Positions 8,225 to 18,169 of a DNA stretch of 64,000 nt are shown here, in pieces. The position numbers and the translations under genes were made by a program. Numbering within the stretch: the stretch's first letter is position 1; every line of letters starts with the position of its first letter. The notes beneath the pieces are model-generated. The model saw only the letters and a list, made by a program, of their open reading frames with translations. It had not been told where the DNA came from and ran no database searches. Origin of the DNA: Saxidomus purpurata (Eukaryota > Mollusca > Bivalvia > Venerida > Veneridae); the NCBI GenBank assembly GCA_022818135.1, contig JAFMSR010000009.1, positions 22,791,232-22,855,231 of the forward strand, given 5' to 3'.

Positions 8225-11200
8225 ATGTCGGATGAAAACTTTATTGATTCACTTCTAGCGGAATATCCTGACAATTGTATGGAATTACAAGAAGAAGTTA
8301 AATCTTTAAAACGAAAATTAAATGTTGAAGGAAATGATCAAGAAAAAAAGTTAAAAACAGAAAATAGATTTCATTGTGATTTTTGTTTTAAAAACTTTAC
8401 TTTTAAAAAAAACTTAACTCGACATGTGCTATCACACAATAGTTATTTCCAATGTTCACTATGTGATAGAAAATTTAGAAGAAAAGATGTGCTACAAAAA
8501 CACATAAAAAGAGTACATCAACAGGAAGGAGGCAGGGATGCAACACCACTACATAAAGTATTACCTACTTCTCCAAATGTTTTTCCATATGCATCATCTT
8601 CCACCACTACAGGAATTGTGCCACAAGAGCATAACTATACTCGACCAACTGTCTCCGAGCAAAGCATAGACAGATCCACACCTCCATCTACAACATCATC
8701 CTCTGAAGATTCTATAAAACATAATGACCATAATTATACCAACAATACTTCAAGAACTGCATTGAATCGATCTATTGAAGATCAAACTATTGAACCAAAT
8801 CGTCATGAGCAGTATGATATGCTAACATTTTTTGCCAATGTTCAGACACAGGTTCAAGACTTTCTTTCGAGGAGATTAGAAACTAATGCCATCAAATGGT
8901 ACTTATCGCTTCAAGTGGAATTGATGAAAGATACACCCGATGGTCAACAAACAACTTTGCCACATTTTCGAAGCAGGACCTATACTTCCTTAAATTTAAT
9001 AACATTTGATGAACATGATCTAAACGAAAGTTTTCAGAAAATGTTCCAGAGCTTTGAAAAGTACATTCGAGAATCGTCTGGATGGATGCTCAAAAAAGTT
9101 GTCAGCTTAACTGTACACACTGTGATTCATTCGCCCATTTCAGGATCTAGTTATATAGAATTACCTAAAGAACTAAGACGATTACAAAGCCTCTTGAATA
9201 TTAGAAATTTAGATTTTAAATGCTTTCTCTGGTGTTGTCTCGCTTCCATACACCCTTTGGATTCACCTCTGGTAAGTGATTATCAAATTTATGAACAAGA
9301 ATTAGACATGAAAGGTATCAATTATCCAGTTTCAATAAATCAAATCAATACATTTGAAAAACAGAATCCATCTGTATCTGTCAACGTGTTTACATACGAA
9401 GATCAGGACATTTTACCGTCACGTATTACAAAACACCATGATAGACTTCACCACGTTAATTTATTGCTTTTACAGACAGAAAACAACTCTCATTACGTTC
9501 TTATTAAAAATTTTAACAACTTTTTAGATAGCAAACGAAACAGCAAGCGCGGCTACTATTATTGTCATTACTGTCTACATGGTTTTATCAGAGAGTCTCT
9601 CCTCGAAGAACATATTTCCTATTGTCAAATTCATGGTGAGCAAAAAATAAAATTACCTTCAAACAACGATTCTTTCCTTGAATTTAAAGATTATGAAAAA
9701 ACATTACGCGTTCCATATGCGATTTACGCTGATTTTGAGACATTAAATAAACCCCTAGATGAAAGCCCTCAAGGTTCTACATCAAAAACTCAGTTATTAG
9801 AACCATGCTCTTTTGGTTATAAAGTTATCTGTACAGACCCAAATTTTAGCAAAGAAACTGTGGTGTATAGAGGTCCAGACGCCTCTCAAAAATTGTTAGA
9901 ATGTCTTCTTTGGGAAAGCGAAGAAATACAACAACGCCTCAAAAACATAAAGCCATTAGATTTATCAGTAAGAGAAGAAAACTGTTTTAAAACAGCTGAA
10001 AGATGTTGCTTATGTCATAAGTACTTTATTAGCAAAGACAAAAAGGTGAGACATCACGATCATACCACCGGAAAATACATTGGAGCAGCTCACACGAACT
10101 GTAACTTACAGTGTAAACAAGTCAATTTTGTTCCAGTCATTTTTCATAACTTGAAAAATTTCGATGGTCATTTGCTGTGTCAAAGCATAGGTACATTTAA
10201 AGATTACAAAATTAATTGCTTTCCACAAACCATAGAAAAATATATCAGTTTCAGTATTGGAAAATTAAGGTTTATTGATTCATTTGCCTTTTTACCCTCT
10301 TCATTGGAAACGCTAGTTGAGAATTTAGTGCAAGATGGATTGTCCGCTTTTAAATATTTTCAAAGTGAAGTTAGAAATCATACAAACCTCTTATTGAGAA
10401 AGGGTGTTTACCCCTATGAATACATGGATACATGGGAAAAATGTGATGAAACTGCTCTACCTTCTAAAAAAGAATTTTACTCTTCCCTAACAAATGAAAC
10501 TATCTCGCAACAACAGTATGAACATGCTCAAAATGTCTTCAAAACATGCAGCTTAAAAACACTCGGGGAATACCACGATCTCTACTTGAAAACCGATGTA
10601 TTATTGTTAGCTGACGTTTTTGAGAACTTTAGAGACATGTCTCAAAGATGTTATGACCTTGATCCGTGTCATTTTTATACCAGTCCCGGTCTTACTTGGC
10701 AAGCAATGCTTAAAATGACCGGTGTGACTTTAGAACTCATGACAGATATAGATCAGATTCTGTTTATTGAGAAGGGTATTCGAGGTGGTATTAGTCAAAT
10801 TTCTAACAGATACAAGAAAGCAAACAATCCCTATTTAGATGAATATGATCCTACAAAAGAAAACTCTTTTGTGGTTTATTATGATATTAATAATTTATAT
10901 GGATTATCATTATCAGACAAATTGCCCGTAGGTTTCTTTACGTTTTTAAACATAGATGAAACAGAACAATTTGATATTCATTCAATACCAGAGGATGGAT
11001 TAAAGGGATACATTTTGGAGGTAGACTTGGAATATTCAGAGAATTTACACGATCATCACAATGATTATCCTCTAGCTCCAGAAAGAAACTTTATACCTAA
11101 TGAAATGTTATCACCTTATGCACAACGAGTGTTGAAAAAATTGCATAAGAGTGAAACCCTCCCATTTAGAGCGAAAGTTGAAAAATTACTCACCACTCTT

Positions 11201-12348
11201 GAAGACAAGGAAAATTATGTGCTACACTACAAGAGTCTACAACTCTATCTTCATCTTGGAATGAAGCTGAAAAAGATACACCGAGTTCTTGAATTCCACC
11301 AAGAGGCTTTCATGAAACCATATATCGACTTCAACACGAACATGAGGCAACAGGCAAAGACAACCTTTGAAAAGAACTTCTACAAATTGCTTAATAACTC
11401 AGTATTCGGTTGGTATATATTTGTTACATTAACGTTTTATTTTAAACAATAAATATATTGATTAAAGTTATAACAATAAATAATTTAAAATGTTATAAAA
11501 ATTATTTTAATATCGTATCTAATTTTATAATTGTAAAAATATGCTTACCATGTGTCAGTTTCAACCGCTACTAATTGTTATATTTATTTTTATTTTCAGG
11601 AAAGACCATGGAAAATCTTCGAAAGCATAGGTCTGTGGAACTGGTTCATACAGAGACACGCTTAAAAAAGGTTTCAGCCAAACCAACATACAAAACACAT
11701 AGGATTTTCTCCGAAGATCTGGTGGTAGTAGAGCTCAACAGGATGAAAGTGACATTAAACAAACCTATCTATATTGGAATGACTGTTTTGGATTTATCGA
11801 AAAGAACCATGTATGATTTCTATTATAATCATTTAAAAAACTTGTACGGTGATAAAGTGCAATTACAAATGACTGACACTGATTCTTTTCTATTTCATTG
11901 TGAAACTGAAGATTTGTTTCAAGACATGCAATCATTTCCAGATTTGTTTGATACCTCTGATTTCCCCAAAGACCACTTTTTACAGTCTGATGTTAATAAA
12001 AAGGTCATGGGAAAAATGAAGAGTGAGACCAATGAAAAATGTATCTCCGAATATTGTGGTTTAAGATAAAAAATGTACGCTTTTAGCTGTGACGGTCAGG
12101 AAGACAAACGTGCAAAAGGTATTTCCAAAGTTGTTGTGAAAAAAGAGTTACGACTTCAAAATTATAAAGACGTATTATTTAATGATTCCCAATTAGTTTC
12201 ACGAATGAATTCATTTCGAAGTCATAACCATGAAATATATGTGGAAAAAATTAGCAAAATTGGACTTTCATGTTTTGATGATAAGCGCTATCTTTTAGAT
12301 GATGGTATTACATCACTAGCGTATGGACATTATAAAATAAAAAATTAA
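8225..12348 (+). pseudogene. protein-primed family B DNA polymerase, spliced, N-terminal zinc fingers, one nonsense codon
   Basis: Exon 1 is 8225-11408, intron 11409-11599, exon 2 11600-12348; the splice joins motif B in frame, giving 1310 codons. Two C2H2 fingers lie at residues 51-71 and 77-98 after a short coiled-coil-like stretch. The exonuclease has YADFET (Asp503, Glu505) and HNLKNFDGH. A Cys/His insert CCLCHKYF...HHDHTTGKYIG follows the Exo I region. Polymerase motif A is YYDINNLYG (Asp887), motif B KNFYKLLNNSVFG (1050-1062) and motif C TDTDS (Asp1154, Asp1156). An in-frame TAA (12067-12069, codon 1218) follows EYCGLR; the same frame continues (KMYAFSCDGQ) to 12346. The last 92 residues are therefore cut off unless the stop is an error. 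By family it replicates the element from protein-primed ends. Confidence 0.9.
11409..11599 (+). other. spliceosomal intron inside polymerase motif B
   Basis: 191 bases, very AT-rich, starting GT and ending TTTTATTTTCAG. Joining base 11408 to 11600 restores the Gly of SVFG and continues directly into KTMENLRKH, as expected of Polinton polymerases; unspliced, the frame ends at 11450-11452. The donor (G/GTTGGT) is weak, the acceptor strong. Confidence 0.85.
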
Positions 12349-12720
12349 AAAATATTTTAATACAGCAATCATATTTTTATTCTATCAGCTATTACAGAGC
12401 ACACACAATTTCACAGCACACAAAATTCAAAGACACTTAATTCATTGAGGAAGTGTTATCTGAAAATAAAAAAAATGTTTATATATCAACCCTTGCACTC
12501 GTGACTGACATTAATTTATATAGCATCATTGCATTTATGTTTTTAATATATATAAATAATATTCGTTTCAAACTAGAATGTGGATTAACACTATTTCAGA
12601 ATCAACTAAGTCTATACATTATATCTGCTTTAATATGATTGGTGTGTATTTAAAATTGAACTTTTATATAATATTTCTTGATTGTTAATGTTGATTAAAA
12701 GTTGTTTATCATTTTGAGGG
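12349..12720. other. AT-rich stretch between PolB and the minus-strand gene
   Basis: About 370 bases with no supported gene. The 61-codon frame near 12453 has no ATG-supported protein character. It probably contains the 3' ends of the converging PolB and Gln-rich transcripts. Confidence 0.5.
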
Positions 12721-12983
12721 TTATATGTTAAGAAAATGCAATCTTACTGGAACTGCATAAAACAGCTCCTCGTTCCCATAGAGTAGTTCTCCTTCAGCTC
12801 CCACATTTTGCTCGTATACAGTCACGTAAAATATTTTAAATGTGAAAATAAAAGGTATAAATTGACTAAACAGCTAGTCATTATTGAAGATAAATAGTAA
12901 ATATTTTATCAATAAAGTTACTTACATATGGGGGTGATTTTTGCTGCTGCTGCTGTTGTTGCTGCTGCTGCTGCTGTTGGTGC

Positions 12984-13018
<35 letters not shown>

Positions 13019-13660
13019 CTGTTGGTGCTGCTGCTGCTGCTCCAGCTGCTGCTGTTGCTGCTGTTGGTGCTGCTGCTGCTGATGCTGATACTGTTGATTT
13101 GGTACTATTTGATATTGTTGAGAGGAAGTTTGTTGTTGCCAATGTCGGGGTGGTGTTGGTGGTGATGATGGTGATGATGATGTCTAAAACATGCAATTAC
13201 AATTTATAGAATAACATTACATGTATATGACTTGATATATATCTTACTAAAAAATGCTAGCACTTATACTTAGATACATACATCTTAAGTATATACCTTT
13301 CAAAGAGTAAATGCTATTTATCTATAACCAATATTAGGAGGTATAAAACATATTTAAGTGGAACCAAACCTTTGTGTTATTAAATATACACACCTTTTCT
13401 GAAGCGCTCCTGATTATACCGTCATAGTATTCCACTTTTTTCAAGAGTTTTATTAACTCCTGCACCTCACTGATATTTAAAGACACACGCTTTGATTTTG
13501 AAAAATCAAATTTCCCCATGAAAAAACAATTCTTAAAGTCGCTTAGATGCACGTATGTGCTGCCATTAAATGGTGTTATCGAAAGCTCTTTATTTTTCCC
13601 AAATTTAGCTGTGGCTTTTGCCACATTACCGTCATAACTTCGTTTTTCTACGAATGACAT
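12721..13660 (-). CDS. three-exon PC4-like/glutamine-rich gene
   Basis: Minus strand. Exon 1, 13660-13394 (89 codons from the ATG at 13660), encodes a PC4-like domain: ELSITPFNGSTYVHLSDF, then DFSKSKRVSLNISEVQEL. It ends at Lys with donor GTGTGT. Exon 2, 13183-12926 (86 codons), follows acceptor TTTTAG and reads TSSSPSSPPTPPRHWQQQ and then a long Gln/His tract, ending at a perfect GTAAGT donor. Exon 3 starts at 12810 (QNVGAEGELLYGNEELFY) and either reads to the stop at 12721 or is spliced again at GTAAGA (12747). All junctions are phase 0, which strongly supports the model. PC4 domains bind single-stranded DNA and act as transcription cofactors. Whether this is an element gene or a host gene is open. 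Confidence 0.6.
12930..13160. repeat. CTG/CAG-type trinucleotide tract
   Basis: (GCT/TGT)n-like repeat, interrupted by GGT and GAT triplets, within exon 2 of the minus-strand gene, where it reads CAG/CAA/CAC and encodes Gln and His. Open frames reading it as Ala or Leu are shadows. Tracts of this kind are prone to length change. Confidence 0.85.
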
Positions 13661-13849
13661 TTTCACAGCTTCTTTAAAATAGTAAAAACTAAACTCTTAA
13701 ACAGAGAAAACTAAAATGATGTAAAGATACCATGCATCTCAATACCACCACTTGTTGTTCATTACTTTTTTCTATTGGTCAGTTTTTTTTCGAACTACCT
13801 ACAGCAGTTGTTAAGTCTGGTTTGAAACAAGATTGAAATTGATAAAAAT

Positions 13850-14098
13850 TGTATTTTTCCAGATGGTACAGATGATTGGGCAGTAATTGGGATCATATTC
13901 ATCATACTCATTCGAGTGTTTCAAGATACAGTCATTCATTTAAGTATTATCATAAATGACGTTTTCATTGAAAAAAAGATATTACTTCATGATTATCTTA
14001 TAAGAAAAATCATGTCATGGTCAAATAAACAGGGAAGAAACTTTAGAAGATATCCGCTTAGAAATAGACGACGTCCTCAAAGGCTACAATACAATTAG
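13850..14098 (+). CDS. possible terminal exon with a membrane segment
   Basis: A strong acceptor (TATTTTTCCAG, ending 13860) is followed by an open frame: PDGTDDW, a hydrophobic segment AVIGIIFIILIRVF, then a basic tail (RRYPLRNRRRPQRL), ending at TAG 14096-14098. The frame is closed upstream by a TGA near 13830. It could be the last exon of a single-pass membrane protein, but no upstream exon is identified and the family is unknown. Confidence 0.25.
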   Translation, partial: CIFPDGTDDWAVIGIIFIILIRVFQDTVIHLSIIINDVFIEKKILLHDYLIRKIMSWSNKQGRNFRRYPLRNRRRPQRLQYN

Positions 14099-15516
14099 GA
14101 AATCCAAGTGGAGTGTTGTTTAATATATGATACATTATCTATTAGCTAAAAAAGATGGGTAGTAAAAGTTAGTTGATTAGAAATAGACTCATAAAAGTGT
14201 TACTGTTTTTATTTTTAATAGTCTATTTAGTAAGTCGTTTGCTCAATCATGTATATTTTGTGATTTCTGTTCAAGGGGTGATAACCATATGTTTTACAAT
14301 GATTTTTTGTTTGTTTGTTTGTTATATAGTTCTTTTCATTCATGTATACTTCTCTTGTATAACATTTTTTAATTATATCTCCTTGAAAGCATTTTATTCG
14401 TGAATATTTTTAATAATTATATTTCTTGCAGTGTTAAGATGATTATCATATAAAACTCTTCTACCTTAGAATGAAAACAATCTGAGGTAAATTTCATTTT
14501 TGTGTCATATCATATATGTTGTCCATTTATTAATACATTAAAGTTCTACCTCAATTTTTATTACTAGATCTATATTAAAGTGTTAAAATACTGAAAATCT
14601 TATTTACATTTTCAAAGTAGTATAAATTAACTATAAACAGATTAACTCATTTTTAGATTACAACAGTACAAACTTATGTCTTTAGACAAGTTTGTTTAAA
14701 TATTTTCAAAAGAGTTCTCTACAGTTATGAGTCAGTGAAATATTTTTAATTTTCCTTTCCTCTGTAATCATAAAACTCAGTGTCACAATTTTATTTGTTT
14801 AAGTATTACAGATAAAACAGAATTAGATGTAATTGTCATATAATGTAAGTAAATGTTTAGTGGTACATATTTTAGTTGTAGATGTTTGTTATATTTTTGT
14901 TATTTTTAAATGTTCTATGCTTTATAGTTCTAGCTCAATTAAAATGCTCAATCATATATATTTTGTGATTCCTGTTGATTCTTTTTACAGTTTATATAGT
15001 TGAAAAAATGTGATATAGAGTTTATATAGTTAAATAAAAGTTGTTTTATGTTAATTTTTTATTGTTTGTTTTATTTGTATGATTTTTCTTTCTGAGCGTT
15101 AAATTTGTGATCAGTCAATGACCGTTTGAAAGGTTTGATAAAGTTGTGAATCAGTTAAGAAATCTTAAATGTTATCAAAACATAAAAAACCTCCTTTTAG
15201 GTATTGTTTATTGTAATAAAGTGGAACTTGCCTTCTGTGTTTATATCTCCAGTTTGATGAAAATCATTTTATTTCAAAAAAACAAAACAAAACACTTTAA
15301 ATGGTTATGATTCTTTCACTTTATCATCAATCTTAAAGCCAGCATGCAGCAAAAGGGAAAGCAAAACTTCTGTGTGTCTCATATTTTATCTTAAACTTTA
15401 TTCCAACTAGCTGTAAAGAAAAATGAAACACATTGCCAGCGTTTGGATAACATTTTACTTCACATACTATAGGATTGAATAAAGGATCACTGACTGTATA
15501 AACATAATTTCATGCT
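14099..15516. other. AT-rich stretch without a recognised gene
   Basis: 1.4 kb of very AT-rich DNA with many T runs. A 30-base near-repeat ('gctcaatcatrtatattttgtgattyctgtt') occurs at about 14240 and 14947, and a 'tttatatagtt' repeat at 14990 and 15021. Open frames here are hydrophobic chance products. I see nothing further. Confidence 0.5.
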
Positions 15517-15774
15517 TTAAAATTTATAACAAAGCATGAAGTGGTCAACAGTGGATATGCGGAGATAAGAAAAATAATAACGCATTGTCCGTTCAATCAA
15601 GTTACTGGTGGTATCCTTCAAACTCGAACATAACTGGTACTTGTCAAAATAAATCAGTAAATGTACTCTGTCTTCTTTGTACTCGTTAATGAAGTTTAGA
15701 CATTCCGTCTGTAATTTCACAAATTTGACAAGAAAAATAGTTTGCAGTAAAGTTTGCACCTTGCACTCTTCTAC
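15517..15774 (-). CDS. possible exon, unknown protein
   Basis: Minus strand. Acceptor-like TTCACCAG (about 15783-15776) is followed by an open frame reading VEECKVQTLLQTIFLVKFVKL, then NFINEYKEDRVHLLIYFDKYQL and ending in CYKF. Composition is protein-like with amphipathic helices. It lies directly downstream of the damaged PC4-like copy, so it may belong to the same old gene. No family recognised. Confidence 0.25.
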   Translation of the reverse strand, partial: VEECKVQTLLQTIFLVKFVKLQTECLNFINEYKEDRVHLLIYFDKYQLCSSLKDTTSNLIERTMRYYFSYLRISTVDHFMLCYKF

Positions 15775-15789
15775 ACTGGTGAAGTATTT

Positions 15790-16041
15790 ATAAAATCACA
15801 GTTTTATTTCGATTTCTCTTAATAGTTAGAAAATGTTTATCGTCAATGTACAATAAACCTGTTTCGATAATGGACTCCAATGGACTGTTTTAAAACCACA
15901 ATCTGTTAAATATGTTATTGACTCTTTTGTAAAGTCTATCTGTGCTTGAGCCATGCTTTTAATCAGTTTGATTGGGTTATAGTAAATTGTATGTCCTTCA
16001 GTTAGGTCCTTCTTGCAAACTATACAATCCTTCGACAACTT
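15790..16041 (-). pseudogene. damaged inverted copy of the PC4-like gene, with a CxxC leader
   Basis: Read on the minus strand, a frame begins CIVCKKDLTEGHTIYYN, a Cys-pair head resembling a family I know from mollusc predictions. It runs into MAQAQ (ATG at 15953) and parallels the gene at 1327. Over the first 27 or so codons the two DNA copies differ often; from the CCATTATCGAAACAGG block on they are almost identical for about 75 bases. One base is missing in this copy (CATTGACG against CATTAGACG), which shifts the frame and ends it in TINIF. Similarity stops near 15795. This is a duplicated fragment, not a working gene. Confidence 0.7.
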
Positions 16042-16374
16042 TAAAATAGTATTGTTAAAGAGTAAAATTAACTCTCAAGTTATAATGAGTATTAAATCAC
16101 ATTTAACAATGTAACCAGATGGATATCTGATACTTTAAGAGGACATTGACCTCTCATTCAATTCATGATCTTTACACTGATAAACATTTTAACAACGTCA
16201 ACTATCACTCTCAAAGTATGGATACTTGATAGTCAACAAAAAAGGCGCAGTGGTTTATAATCGATACCATTGTTTCCCGCTAAATGTTGGTCGCTGCGAG
16301 TTAAATTTAAAAATCTCAAAATTTAAAAACTAGGCGCTAAAAATAGAAGCGCCAAAATGACGCGGGGGTCCACG
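16042..16374. other. non-coding stretch before the TATA module
   Basis: About 330 bases with no gene. The second half becomes richer in GC and has 'ggcgcagtgg', 'ggcgctaaaaa' and 'gcgcc' steps (16243-16360), an E2F-like flavour, leading into the duplicated TATA region. Confidence 0.4.
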
Positions 16375-16500
16375 CAAATCCGACGTCTCTATATAAACTA
16401 TGTAGGCTCCACCCAAGCTCCACCAAGCTCCACCATACAAGATGGCCGTCGTCTATATAAACTATATAGGCTCCACCATCCAAGATGGCCGCGAAACCCC
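16375..16500 (+). promoter_or_regulatory. duplicated TATA/AAGATGGCCG module
   Basis: CTATATAAACTA occurs at 16389 and again at 16453, each followed by TAGGCTCCACC and then CAAGATGGCCG (16437 and 16490), so a roughly 60-bp unit is repeated in direct orientation. TATATAAA is a strong TATA box, and AAGATGGCCG resembles a YY1-type initiator site. A third 'aagctccacc' lies between. The block is clearly GC-richer than its surroundings. It looks like a viral-style core promoter or an element end, but no adjoining gene on the + strand starts at once. Function inferred. Confidence 0.45.
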
Positions 16501-16507
16501 CCTTTTT

Positions 16508-16584
16508 ACACTACTGGTAAGCTAGTGCGTAGCGATGCGCCGGTTTATATTACGTCCATAAAAATCACTTCTGAACAGTAGTGT
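16508..16584. repeat. 9-bp inverted repeat
   Basis: ACACTACTG at 16508-16516 is matched in inverse orientation by CAGTAGTGT at 16576-16584, with a GC-rich spacer containing GCGTAGCGATGCGC. It may be a small hairpin or the border of an element. Short, so weak. Confidence 0.3.
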
Positions 16585-17191
16585 TTCACAGAAACATTTT
16601 CAAGTAAATTATTGGTAGAAGAAAATCGATTGTTGATTTTATTTGTAATTGTAAATATATAATACGAAAAAAGCAAGAAAGCATACTGACTTAATGTAAC
16701 ATATCACCATGAAATAGCTGTATGGGAGAAAACTTCAACATTTCAGTGCAATATTTTCATACGAGTTAGTTTAAACAATATTTATTCTCTAAGTTGTACA
16801 TTGTACAAAATGTAACAGAGAAATTTACTGAAAACTTAAACCGTTGTTGGATTGAAGTATAAACAAAAGTAGAAACTTTCATATTTCAGTGCACAAAATG
16901 TGGTTATTACTTTTTGTTTTGGAGAAACCTTTTGCATCATGTTCGAGTATGGCATACACAGGATTATTATTCCAACACATGCGTATGTGTTAAGAAATAT
17001 TTCAGGAAAGAAGAACATTTTTGAGTCATCTTAAACATAATCTAGGGACAAAACTGATGTAGAGCGGAGGACTTTAGAAGTTATAAAAATATAAGCATTA
17101 TAAATAAGTATAATATTACAATACTTTGAGTTGATCGACATCTCAGTTACCAATTGGTATTGGAAGAGTTAAGACATAATTTTAAAAGGCG
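16585..17191. other. AT-rich stretch without a recognised gene
   Basis: 600 bases, AT-rich, no supported frame. A phrase 'catatttcagtgca' occurs in two variants (16738 and 16879). Confidence 0.4.
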
Positions 17192-18151
17192 ATGGATATA
17201 TTTAGAAAACCCGTTAAATCAAGGAAGGATACCTCTAAGAGGAACCGATCTCGTGACAGAAAAGATCCTTGGTCCGAAATGTATATACGCATGGTCATAC
17301 CGTCGGCACAGACGACAGCTATAGCAAAGAGCATGTTGGAACGTCAGTCACCTGGGACTTTGTCTGAACTTGAGCGAACGAAAACGGTGCGAAAAACGCC
17401 CAGCGAAAAAACTCTGGAGGGACACAAGGAAGGAAAGGCACTAAAAAGCCCAAAAAGGAGGTGGAAAATACACCTATAAATTCTGATACTATCACTACTA
17501 TTGGACCAATACTTAAGTGACTACACAACTGACTCCTCCTCATTCATAGAGAAATCGTCGACAGCGATGATTCAGTGTGATATTTGTTTGAAAAGTTTTG
17601 GAAGACAGGATAATATGTTACGTCATAAAAAGAGTGCACATTCGAATGAGGATTCTGAGGACGATTCTGTGTCGGAAATTTCTGAACGTAAGGACATTTT
17701 TGGGTGTAACGATGACGTTGAAATGTCTGGAAGTGATGAATCAGACGATGGCTCCAACCGTGCTTTGGATGTTGATCCTTGGCATGATATTATAGTCGAG
17801 GTGTTTAAAAGCTATGAAACTCAGTTCCAAAATGCAGTCAAGGAATTCATGGAAGAAGAGGATGGCATCAGTGAAAGTGAAGCCAGGGAAACTGTTTTTA
17901 ATAACATGAGAAGCACCTATCGAAGGGCTATGATGAATGTCTTTGGTAGAAAACTACTGTGGTTCAATAGTATGAAGGAAGACCCAACGTATAGAAGCAT
18001 AAAGGATACAGTCAGTCATCTTATTACCATTGAAAGCTATGAAAAGGAAGAAGCCCTGAAATACGCCATACAGAAAAGACAGTTTCTGTTTGATAAAATC
18101 CTTGACAAGTACAACCCGCCAGACGTTTCCGAAGACAGGAAGACGATATAG
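17192..18151 (+). pseudogene. C2H2 zinc-finger protein, interrupted
   Basis: The first part (ATG 17192) is basic (RKPVKSRKDTSKRNRSRD) and stops at TAA 17477-17479. The second part, in the same frame from about 17500, has a C2H2 finger: CDICLKSFGRQDNMLRHKKSAH, an acidic Ser-rich linker, then DPWHDIIVEVF and a helical C-terminus (EEALKYAIQKRQFLFDKIL) ending at 18149. Between them a different frame reads plausibly (KKPKKEVENTPINSD), so two opposite one-base frameshifts near 17375 and 17510 explain the gap better than a single nonsense codon. I recall this finger plus DPW..II architecture from genes near mollusc Polintons, hence its inclusion in the element. The function is presumably DNA binding. 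Confidence 0.6.
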
Positions 18152-18169
18152 ACGAAGGTGAATCATCAT

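Noticed and set aside
3864..12069. Stop-codon recoding in the Polinton
   Set aside because: Both TAA and TGA are involved, once each per gene, while the same codons end other genes normally; decay or error is simpler.
12928..13209. Poly-Ala and poly-Leu open frames
   Set aside because: They read the CAG/CTG tract in the wrong frame or strand; the Gln/His frame is the only one bounded by good splice sites.
17104..17124. TAATATTAC with AAGTAT/ATACTT arms, a geminivirus-type origin look-alike
   Set aside because: The stem is only 6 bp of A/T in AT-rich DNA, with no iterons or viral frame; chance is likely.
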